Shown: piece by piece, positions 13,501-25,500 of the stretch
Layout of the letters: each line of letters opens with the position of its first letter
How positions within the stretch are numbered: the first letter of the stretch is position 1
DNA from: Balanoglossus misakiensis
Taxonomy: Eukaryota > Hemichordata
Direction: 5' to 3'
DNA length: 64,000 nucleotides
Assembly: GCA_040954595.2 (NCBI GenBank)
Contig: CM082591.2
Location: 11,656,001 to 11,720,000 of the forward strand
Notes under the pieces: model-generated
What the model was told of the DNA's origin: nothing
Databases searched by the model: none
Seen by the model: the letters and a program-made list of their open reading frames with translations, nothing else
Program-made: the position numbers and the translations under genes

Positions 13501-16500
13501 TTGAATTAAAAACACTAAAATAGCTTACTAAGTATCCAATATATAGCCCAAATATGTTTTTTAGGAATACTGTCTGCCATATTGAATTTATGCAAATTAT
13601 GAAAACTGCCCATGTCAAATATTATTCCAAAATGTTTTGTCATGAACATGAAATAGTTTTTAAACTTTAAAATCATGGAAAAAAGTGTTTATTTCTTGAT
13701 ATTTGGCCCCAAAATCTCTAATATTAAATTTATGCAAATTAGACATACAGTTAAACCTGTGTTAGTGACCAACTCTATATAGTGACCACCTCTATATAGT
13801 GACCACTTAGTTACAGTCCCTGTGCAATTTACACGTGTATAAATTAACCTGTCTATAAAGACCACCTGTCTATAAAGGCCAGTTTGGTAAAGTCCCTTGA
13901 CTGGCCACTATAGACAGGTTTGACTGTATTTCCACAAGGTGGATTCGGGTGCATTTTTAATATGTTGTTCTAGACACCTCTCCAAAGTATATTCTGAAGA
14001 AAAAAATTCTGTTGCAATTTGTGGTGGGTCTTGCCCTATATTTACTAGACTACAAGTGCCTTGCCCTTACCAAACCTATGTTCTAAACGATACAGCAATA
14101 CCTTGTGATTAATAGTGTCAAAAGCTGCTGTCAAATCAAGCAGTGTAAGAATAACTTCTTTATGACTATCAAGAGCACGTAAAATGTCGTTTTGAACTCT
14201 CAATAAGGCACTTTCCGTGCTATGATGATGTCTATAAGCAGACTGATATTTAGAATACAATGAAAACTGACTAAAATACTCATCAAGTTGAATTAAAACA
14301 ACTCTCTCCAGAAATTTATGTTCGAAAACAAGATTAGACACAGGCCTATAATTAGATAAAACATTGGAGTCGAGACTGGACTTTTTCAATAAAGGGCGGA
14401 CTAAAGCCTGTTTGTACATTTTAGGAACTGTACTCGAATCGAATGAAGTATTAACTATTTTGATTAGATCATGAATTACATTTGGAAGACACAATTTCAA
14501 AAGTTTAGTCGGAATTGGGTCAAGTGCACATGATTTTGAGTTCATGGCATCAATAATTTTAGTAAGACTGGCCATGGTGACAGAAGTGAACGATCTAATG
14601 CTGATAAGCATTCATGGTCCAGCACTAGGTGACTTTGATATTGACCAAACTGTGGCAATATTCAATGAAAAACAGCGGATCAAACTGTCAAGACAGCAAA
14701 TCAGGGTTCATACACCTAGAGCAATTCAAAATTCCAGGAGTTTCCAGGAGATTTCCAGTAATTTTCCAGGAGTTTTTGTGGTAAAAATGCCATTTTCCAG
14801 GATGTTTTACGCAACAAAAAAATTTACTATTACTGTTACATTCACATGCACTTGTTATTCTAGTTTAACAAATCATTTAAAGACTTTTGACTGTGATAGT
14901 ACAAATTTCAATGACCTCCCCATGAAGGCCTAGTAAAACAATTTTCACCAAGAGATCTCCTAGGTTCCCAAATCATTTAATATATTTGGCTAAAATTTAA
15001 GTGACACTCCCTCCCCCACCCTCGGCCGTAAAAACAGAACGGTCCCTAAAGCAATGATTTCTGTCGTGATAAAATCGACAAATTACCGATGGAAATTACT
15101 GTTTTGCTGCTGAAAAAACACACAAAAACGTCTGCCTTTTTTGCTTCTTTTTGACGTCACTAATTGCCCTTGAACATCGATCTCACGGGTGTCTGCCGCG
15201 GCCGTCTGCACAAGTATTCTGCAGACGCGCAGAAACATGGCATGACCTCTTACAAAAGTTGCTACATCTTTTGTCAAGTTTTAGATATTTTGTTGCGACC
15301 GGAATGCTGAGCTGCGTTAGTTGTTGCAAATTGTGCATTACTACGTCAATGATACTATTTATAGGACGCCTGTCTAAAGATAACTGGTGCGCTGAGTGAA
15401 ATGGGCAACGCGTTTCACGATCCGGTGAAATGAGATCGTGACTCGCGGTTTTCCAGGAGTTTCAAGGAGAAATTTTGAATTTCCAGGAGATTTCAGGAGT
15501 TTCCAGGAGGGGTTTCAAATTCCAGGAGTTTCCAGGAGCGTACGAACCCTGGCAAATTTATTAACAGTTATCCGTTCAGTGTTACATTTTGTCTGTTCGG
15601 AGTTAACCGTTCAAATTGTTACATAATCTGTTCGTTTACACATGACCCAATAACTGTAGAACGTGACTTTATGGGCATGCAAACAACGCTTGGAAATATG
15701 CAAATTAGGTAAGACGCATTCAAAAGAGGGTTGGACCCAAGTTTTAGTTTCAATGCGGCCCAGGGGACGCTGGAGAGAAAATGTAAGCGCGACCATTGAC
15801 AGGTAAAGTGTCACTTGCCGTTCTTAACATATGCTCTATACAAACACAACACATAGTTATCACATGACTAAGGCGTCACACACACTGGTCAAACATTATT
15901 ACATGTACCTAAACCACTCTAAAGTAATTATGTTACCTGCAGTCTTGTGAATTCTCATTCACAAAATCAGTAGCACTGTTTTGATGCAAAAAAGTTGTAG
16001 TTTCAGAGATCATATGACATCAATACATCACCTGAGAGAATATAACGCATCTTTCTCCTCCACTTCCTTCACCTCAACTTTCGGGGGTTCATCTTCATCT
16101 TCAACTTTTGTATCTAAATTGTCATGAAAACAATAAATCAGTATTAATAACTTGTACAAAGTTCTTGTCAAATTTCTGTAAACAAAAATGCAAAAAATGA
16201 CACACCATTTTGCTCTAACCTACCAAGTCGGTTGAAACTTGTATGATTTACAGAGGATCTAAACTTTCAGCAACATACCAACCTGTGACCCCAATAGGCC
16301 TATATATGACAACTCAGCCAAAACAGTGGAATTTGCTTTTTAGGGGCCGGGGGGGGGGGGGGGGGGGATCAAACTGGTCAGTGCACATACACATTACTTG
16401 TTGACAAGTAGAAAACTGGGCGTGTTACTGTTAGGATATTACAGGGAGAACAAGAAAATGTACATGTAGTATACTGTACACGAAACAAAAATACCGAAAA

Positions 16501-19500
16501 ATAACTCCACAAACTTGAAAGGTGACTATAGTATCATAATTTATGAGATGACGGCTGGATAAATCTGATGGAGAATTGTATCTGATGGAGCCAGTTCTGA
16601 ACTTGCCCCCCAGAAAGCATTTTTTTATGCATCACAAAAAAACCTCTCCAGCCTAAACCCCATAATGAATATAGGGGTAAGTTTAGGTTGTTACCAGAAA
16701 CCCTGAAAGGGTTAAATTACCCTCAAAACTAAATGTCAAAATAACCAGCCAAGATATATCTGAGACACAGAGTTTCTGACTGAAAATCGCAAAATCTGCC
16801 CAAAAATACAACATTGATATTTTCACACTGTAATCAGGACACTTAAATCAAACAACATATTTTGGTAGAACAACTACATTTGAACCAAATCCCATGTACA
16901 GTCAGCATGCATCTCGGTGATCCATGCAGCAGTTCTCAAGATTTTGTGGTGGATGGACATACACAACTTAGAGACACAAACATACATATATACAGTGTAC
17001 ATACATACATTTGCATTCATGTATGTAATTATTTAAGCAATAAAACACCCCCAGCCATGGTATACCACGAGATTTTGACCAGTTCACGACATATACGCAC
17101 GAGCGATAGCGAACATGCGTATATGGAGTTGAACTGGTCAAAATCGAGTGGTATACCATGGCTGGGGGTGTTTTATTGCTATTATATAAGATCAGTATAT
17201 TGAAACTTTGCATAAAACATTTTTAAAAGGCATTTTCTTTGACTATGAGTTTTGCGTGATATATGACTGTGGCCACTGTGACGAATATATCACAGTCACG
17301 TGTCGTGTCTCGACCAATAAAATAGCGTGATTTACACCATCAATATACTGGTATAATATAATATTGCGTATATGCATTTTCACTGTTTATGAACTTGCAT
17401 CAGGTTATAATTAGTCATGCAGCTATTTTAGGATGATTTGGATTTGCAAATTAGACATGCTATTTACCGGAGAGATAGATCATGTGACCAAGAAGACTTT
17501 ACCTGTTGAATCTCCTGTATTTTGATCCGGTTTACTCACACCAAATGAGAATGTAGACTTTGGAATATCACCACCAACACCACTTGTCAGAGGATTCTGA
17601 CCAAAGGAGAATTGTTTCCTTTCTGTTGAAAACTGAAATCCAGGTTTACTGTCCATACTGGAAGATTCCGAAGACTCGGAAAAACTGAAAGTTGGCTTGC
17701 TCTGATCAGAATCTCTGTAATCGTCATTCTTCTGTGTAAATTGAAAAGTGGGTGTTATTGCAGATGAAGAACCGGTTGCAGTTGCATTGAAGCTTGTCAG
17801 ATTGGCCGTGCCAGTAGTAGAGCTTTTGTTGTATTCCGACATCTCACTCAGAAACGTAAATCCTGCAGAACTTGGAGTGCCTGCATCACTTGATACAAAG
17901 CTTGAATGACCTTTGATCTGCTTATCACATGAATCTCCCAGTGTCTTCTCTGTTTCACTGTCAGTGTCACTACTTGTAGGTGGATACTTAGTTTCCAACA
18001 TTTTCAGATGTTTCTCATAATCCCTGAACACTGGAGTGAGATCACACAGAGGGGTTTCTTTCACATGTTTTTGAATCCAATTTGATACAGACTGATTGAG
18101 ACTCTTCAACTGTTTCCAATATCCAGAGCTGTGCCCAGGTTTCGTCACTGGTTTGGCTGCCTTGTCCTCATTTTCTTTAGATCCTGTGATCTTGATTTCA
18201 GAAGTGACAGACGGTTTGAAGCTGACATCTGAAGTTGACATGGAGGTTTGAGGAGGCAATGATGGTTGAAGACTCAGAGGTTTTCCATTGCTGGTGAATG
18301 ATTTGAATGGAGACTGACTGGTCAAACTTGATGGCTTGTGGCTGCCGAATCCTGAAAACCCAGCAAAGGCTTTCATACTTGATGTACCACTATCTCCTGT
18401 GTTGTCATTTCCAACTGCAACACGACGTTTAGCTTTCTTGATTCTATCAAGACAACAAAGGATAAGCAGAAATATTTACTCAGTTTCAGGATCATGTTTG
18501 GTTAATGTTTTGGGAACACAAGACATCCTATTTTAACTCGCTCTGCATTTTTTTCTGATTCCACGAAAGCAATTACACTTACATGGTTCTAGTACATACA
18601 AGGACAGTTGTACTTTGACATTACTTTGGTTGTTTTGTTTTTTATGAGAAGTTATCAATACTGTTCTACTTACAGAAATTTGCAGACTTAGCCGTCATTA
18701 CAGCTTTATCCCCCTCCTAATGTTTTTCAATCTAACTGGTTTTCATTTCAGATGTCATTATAAAGGGGACTGTGCCCTCTTCACCCCCTGTTGCCATGTT
18801 GGCGGGCACCCCCTAGCAATTTGTCAAAGGGGGGGGGGGAACCAGTGCCCCTTAAAATGATGGCATACACATGTTGTAGTCAGTAGATATTACATTCCCC
18901 TTTGTGAGAGTGGATCCCCCAAATATTTTTGCAGAGGGGACATATCCACCCTGTTGATGCAATCCTCGATGAAACAGTGCTCTGCTCTATGTTCTAACCC
19001 TATATGATGTGCCACTGACTCACGAAATTCACTGGCAACTATAGAAAATTATCCACACTACATGATCAAGTATAGGGCTGACTACGAGAAATTTTTAGCA
19101 ATCCTCAAATTGACTCACAGCTGTTGTAAGTACTGGTGAATGGTTACACTATCAGAATGATGTGAGAGTTACATGTACTTACTGTCGACTTGCTAACTGC
19201 TCTTCACTTGCCATGGAATAAGAACCTGCCTGGAAGTCACCGAATAAAAAAATAACAACAAACAAACAAAAATCAATATACAGCAAATAGAAAAACAAAC
19301 GTAATTAAAGCTGCAAGCACCAAAAGTGAACTTCTACATTATGTACGTACTTCAGTAAGTACTTCAAAGGTCAGCTGAGGGTACCCAAAAATTGGGCCAA
19401 AAATTTGGATTCCTATTTGGTTCATATTCAAGACAACGGACAATACTCGCCCTTTGGGTTTGTCAAATTAGGTATGGCCATAATAAGTTAACCAAGGTGG

Positions 19501-22500
19501 CCCCAGAAATTTAGCATTTCATGACGGTCCTACCGTACCCCTCCAAACACCTCGCTATATATGCTACATACATGCGAACATATGGAAAGCAGGTCAATGG
19601 ACACCTGCGGTCACCCAAAAATTTGACAAAAAAATGTCATTCCTGTTTATGCCATGTGCAACAAATCCTACATTTGCAGCCCTTTCACTTTGCCTACCAT
19701 TAGGCATGCACGTAATACATGAATCAAGCAGGTGTCGCAGGTATCCCCCTGTATTTGGCATTTCATGATTATCATAGTTTCATTCCTCCAAATACCAAAG
19801 CTGCACCTGTACAACATGCTGAGATTTGGCACTGTACGACAGAGGTCATCCAAATCACCTTATACATTTGGGCAAAAACCAACTGACACTTACATTCGTC
19901 CCTGTGGAACAAAAACCACACATATCGTCCTGTTGGTTAGTGTCCAATTAAATGTACAAAATCAATGACTTAGGCAGGTGCAACAGGTGACCCCGCCTTT
20001 GGTATATCATTATGGTCCCATCCATATATGCCCCCCCCCCCCACGCCAAAGCTGCATGCATCTGCTGTGGATGCTCACTAAGCAAAAGTAGGTGAAATGT
20101 CACATAAGGTCGCCCACAACTTGACAGGAAAATCGGACTTCATATTGATCCATGTGCAACAAATACCACGCTAGCATCCCTTTCATTGACCCCACAATTA
20201 CGCATGCACATAATTGAGTTACGCAGGTGTCACAGGTGACCCCCGAATCGGGTGTATTATTTTGGTCCCATACAGCTACATGCCGCTACGGGCGACCTGA
20301 TACATTGTAACCCCCACGGCCATCTGCGGGCCGACCCCCATACTGAATGTCCAGTTGCAACGTCACGACTGAAGTAGGAACATTTGAACGGCAACGAAGC
20401 CTGATCTCTGATTATTGCTGGTACCATACTCCCTTCGTGCAATAAAATCACTGGTCTGCTGACGTATTTCGGCCAATTTCCCGAACTAATACCCACTACA
20501 TGTGACTACCATGCTAATGAAACCTGACTCGCACATTAGCGAGTGAGGGTCCAAAGTCAGCTGCCGCAATGTTAACCAGCGTAGCCGGGTCTGGATAGAA
20601 ACATTTGAACGGCAACAGCTACCAAACTCAGCGTAATTCAATAAAATGTCCTAACTCAGCCTGAACTCCGATTATGTGTTGTCCCAAAATTCATTCCGTG
20701 GAAAATAATCACTGGTCTGTTTACGTGTTTCAGCCGATTTTCCAAGGACTACTGCAATCCAACATTACGTAATGACGGTCAAAGTCCGATGCCCCAATGT
20801 TTGTCCTCAGCCCACCAAAAAATGCGAAAAATATTACAAAAATCTTCTTCTCAGAATCGACGTGGCGTAGAACCTTGAAATTTGGCACAGGGGATTTTGG
20901 CCACATGGTCTACAAAAATCGCGAAAAGAATGTGCATGCCCCCATTAACGGGCGAATTAGGTCAATTTGAAAATTTCGCTTGATTATAGCCACCAAGTCA
21001 CGTGACTAATTACAAATTCAAAGGGCAGGTGCACCAGTACTCATGGGCCCCAACCACCGTGCCAAATTTGGTAGGCGCAGCTGCCAGAATTTCAGAGAAA
21101 AACGGGCGCCAAAAAACGACTCAAGAAGAAAGAAGAAAAACTACAGCAATAACAGAAGGGGCACAAGCGCCTGAGGGCGGCAAAATCCAGGGGGGGGGGG
21201 GGGGGTCACTTCAATTTTGAAGTCCACAAGGGGGGGGGGGTCATCTGTTTTTTTTAAACGTTTAGGGGGGGGGGGGTCACATACTTTTGCCAACCAAAAT
21301 TGCAGTTTCGCGCCCTTTATTTTACAAAATTTTCTAATGTGGGAGGGGGACACCCACACCCACCCCCTACATTCTCCGCCACATTTCATTGTTTGTACCA
21401 GGGCAGAGTGCTTGCCACCCCAACCCCTTACCCCACCGATGATAATATTTAACAAAGTGAATACATAAAGGAGAATAATTGCTGAAACCATTTTGCATAA
21501 CTGATAGTTTCGCACTGCATCTTCTATATATTAGAAGTTTTATAAATGATGTCATGACGAAGATGACGCTAAATCTTCTAACTTTGAGTGGAGTGGCAAA
21601 AAGTAAAATTGGTCCTCCCAAACATTGAGATAATTTGCTTTTGAGTTCATTAAATTGCAACTTTGAGCACCGTATTTTACAAAATTTTCTTAGTGTGGGA
21701 GGGGGACACCCACCCCCGGCACTTTTCTTGTTTTACCGATTCTAGCAACTATTGTATTGACTTGTCATTTTAATTTGTTCATAGATTTCTTTATTGCAAC
21801 GATATACTATTATATACTTCAATTACTTTTAAGAAATTTATAATTGGGGTGTCAGGACCCTCATTCCCTATATTACATACAGTGTACATAGGATCAGGAC
21901 AGCGAATGTTTTCGGCGTGGGGGGGGGGGGGTCATCATATTTTTGGGTCTGTGAAAGGGGGGGGGGGTCATCATTTTTTGGTCCTGGGTGAAGGGGGGGT
22001 CGGCCTGATTTTTAGAACCGATGACACAAACTTGCCGGCCCCCCCCCCCTGCCGTAAAAACTGAACGGTCCCTAACGACAACAAATCAACTGTTTCCGTA
22101 CTTTATATCAGCATATTCTTGAAAGAAAATAAATTCCCTTGTACATTTAAAGTTACATTTAGAACTTTTTCATTTCCATCCATTTTCAGTTGGGTTTCTC
22201 CAACTATGTATGTTACAGCTTGGCGGTCCCCTTGGCCCTTTTTAAGCAGGCGCATCATTAAATGGGCACCTTGCCTCGGACCGCCAATCTGTGTCTTGTC
22301 TTTCTTCATTCAGTAAGCAAGCATTGTATGGTAATTGTGGCCCTTTAGGGGGACCTCAGGTATTGGGGGGCCCTCTAAGGGCATAATTGGCATTGCTTGG
22401 GCCTAGGGAGTCCCCAGCTAGTATTCGGAGTAGAGTGGTCAAGTCTCACACTGCCTTCATCATCCCACCCACCTGTCCCCATGGCTGTTCACCTGGAGTT

Positions 22501-25500
22501 CCCCAAGAACAGCAAGTTTTACTACTGTTCAACTTCATGGTTCGTCAATTAACTACGACTCGAGCCAATTTTCTGCCCTCATTAACAGTTAGCCCATTTA
22601 TGTAAACATGCAGGAATTTGCTGTGTTTACAAAGGTCAGTAGGGGTGTAGTGGTAATTGCTCTTCGTGAGATAAAAAATGTTGAGGTATGAGACAAATTA
22701 TATTATATCATGCTACCATAAGACAAATTATATTATATCATGCTACCGTCCGCAATTCTGATTGGACGAGAGCTCAATCCAGCGATGCTAAAATTAAGCA
22801 ATAAAACACCCCCAGCCATGGTATACCACGAGATTTTGACCAGTTCACGACATATACGCACGAGCGATAGCGAGTCCGTATATGGAGTTGAACTGGTCAA
22901 AATCGAGTGGTATACCATGGCTGGGGGTGTTTTATTGCTATTATATTATGCCAGTATATTGAAACTTTGCATAAAACATTTTAAAAAGGCATTTTCTTTG
23001 ACTATGATATATGACTGTGGTATATGACTAATATATCACGGTCACGTGTCTTGTCTCGACCAATCAAATAGCGTGATTTACACCATCAATATACTGGTAT
23101 AATATAATACTCAATAATGCACTGCTAAAACGGGCCCCTGAACTAGCATACGGCAGCAAAAATGTGTGGTTAAACCACAGTCGCGCGTGTTTAAACCAAA
23201 TAAATAAAACAAAAATACTGTAGAATAAACGGACATTTTATTTTGGAACTGCTCTGTGGAAATATTTGTCACTTTGCCACGCGCGATGCCCGTCTTGTCA
23301 CTTTTTGTCGTCTGCTTCATGTTTAATGCTTGATCCCAGCTGGATCCCCGCCGCTCATGTTTACATTCATCATCACCATGTTGGTTCACGATCATAATTT
23401 CTCTTTCTGACGCCGTTTTGGTAAGAAAATGACACTGATATGCCACAAAAACAATTGTTGATATAATATAACAGCAATAACCCCCGCCGCAGGCGGGTAT
23501 ACACTCGATTTGGGTACAATTCGAGACATATCGCAAATTGTACCCAAATCGATTGCTTAAATATCCTACAAAATATAAAAGTTTGAATGTATGATATGAT
23601 TCCATAATAATTCTAAAGAAGCCAATCCCCATTAACTTACAACTAAAATTATAAAGTAATCAGCCATACAGTGTACACTTTCTGAGAAATATAATTTTTC
23701 TATCAAAATTGGAAAATATGCCCCCAAAATACAAGACATTGCCCCCACAAAACATTGACACTTTAATCATATGTTTTGTAAATCATCATGAGAACTCACC
23801 CAGGAACCTTCAAATCAAATTTTAAAGCAATGGGGTAGAGGGTTCTGAGAAAGAGTTTTGAGCAAAAATGGCAAAAATCACCCCAAAAATATACTATTGA
23901 ATTCTTCAAGTTGATTTGAAAAACATACATGCAAATTTTACTTGGGGTACCCCTATGAACATGCCTACCAAATTTTGATAAGCGGTTTTACAGAAAACAA
24001 ATTTTGATCAAAAAGGCAAAAATTGCTCCAAAATTATAAATATGCACATTTTGCAGTAATTTAAACAAAACTTTGGTAACTCAGGTCACCTATATGAAGC
24101 TCCATACTAAATTTCAAAGAAGTTGGTTGATCAATTACGGAAAAGTAGATTTTACCAAAAATGTGGAAAAAGACAAAAAATGCATCAAAAATAGACAATT
24201 CACACTATTACCTCAAAACATACAGAACTGTGTGAGGTTAATATAAGGTACATGCATACCAATTTTCAAATCAAAATGACCAGTGGTTGTGGAGTTTCCA
24301 AGCTAATTTGCATATTCATGGTAAATACAACTTCATTTGAACAAACTTTCATCTACAGCCAGTAATGCATCTGCACACCAAAATTTGAGGTTATACGCGT
24401 AGCGGTTTTCAAGTTTTTGATGTGGACGGACATACAGGCATACATCCATCCATACATCAGTGTTTTTGCTAAGGCTAAGGAACACTGGTAAATGACTTGG
24501 GAACCCGGTAAAGCTCCTGCTATCTACTAATATGACTCCATTGATATACCAAGGGGATCCCTGGTAAAATGACTGGAGAACCCCGGTAACAATTACCTGG
24601 GTACCGCCCTTATCAAAAACACTGCATACATACAGACCGTACGCAACCGATCCCATAAGGTCCCACCAATTTTCACCATCGCTCCATCTCCATGTATCAT
24701 ACGTCTATTGCATCCACTCGACATAAATACCTTTTTCTAGCGTGAACATGTCTCGGAAAAATCAAGGGAGAATTAAAGCTGCAAGCAGCATTGAAGGGGC
24801 CCAAGCAAATATAGATAATCATGACAAATCCATTGCATCAAATGTCAATGCTGTATCTGCTGTGGATGCTAAGATATGGGAAAGGTCAAAGAGGTCACCA
24901 AAGGTGTAGGCAATAATTTTTGACCCTATACTGGTCCATGTCAAACAAAAACCACTCCTCTAGCCCTATTGGTTAGTCTGGAACTAGGTATGTGCATGTT
25001 CCATCCCTCCAAATGCCTAGGCTGTATCTGCTCTGGATGCCGAGATATGTGAAAGTAGGCCAAAGGTCATCTGAGGTCACCCAAAATTTGCGCAAAAAAT
25101 GTTGATTTTGTATTGGTCCATGTGCAACAAAAACCAAACGTCTAGCCCTATTGGTTAGCCTGGAATTAGGTGTCACAGGTGACCCCAAAATTTCGCTTTT
25201 TATTTTGGTCCCATGGTGCACAGTGGCCAATAGTCAGTCGCTGTCCAGGACCATTGCACAGTGCAGAATTTCACAATAAGATGTGGACATAGCTTAACTT
25301 TAGAGGTATAAGTGTAGGTATATATGATTAAAAAAATTAATATAATAAAAATCAGTTGATTTCCATATTTTGGGGGCTGAAAATGATTGTTAGAAGGTAG
25401 GCTACTTGCACACCAAATTTGAAGTTGATCGGCCAGCAGATAGTGGCCACTATATAGAGGTGGTCACTATATAGAGGTGGTCACTAACACAGGTTTGACT

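Larger units (their letters stand above)
11272..14701 (-). mobile_element. CR1/L2-like non-LTR retrotransposon, broken
   Basis: On the minus strand the reverse-transcriptase pieces run from 14611 ([13 protein letters not shown]-like start, [34 protein letters not shown]) to 14051. They resume at 12437 with [12 protein letters not shown] and [11 protein letters not shown] in another frame, then FADDTQLYL (catalytic FADD), [25 protein letters not shown] and [16 protein letters not shown], ending near 11448. The 3' end has an ATT-rich tail at 11272-11290. A foldback transposon occupies 12440-14050. A frameshift lies near the junction and the 5' endonuclease part is absent, so it is inactive. Confidence 0.85.
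7666..15798 (+). mobile_element. hAT-like transposon with multiple nested insertions
   Basis: The left end reads CAGTGGTCGCGCTTACGC and the right end, reversed, CAATGGTCGCGCTTACAT. Both are followed by CCAGCGTCCC...GGGG within about 90 bp, and both are flanked by ACAGG (7661-7665 and 15799-15803), a probable target-site duplication. Inside are a broken hAT transposase (about 8045-11226), nested elements at 8683-9667 and 10061-10792, a CR1/L2-like retrotransposon (11272-14701) and a MITE at 14702-15551. The stack explains the 14.7-kb NUP50 intron. The hAT assignment comes from the transposase; a five-base duplication is shorter than the usual eight. Confidence 0.7.

Noticed and set aside
23111-23632. 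173-codon minus-strand open frame
   Set aside because: It overlaps a MITE-like hairpin; no recognisable domain and no neighbouring exon pattern.
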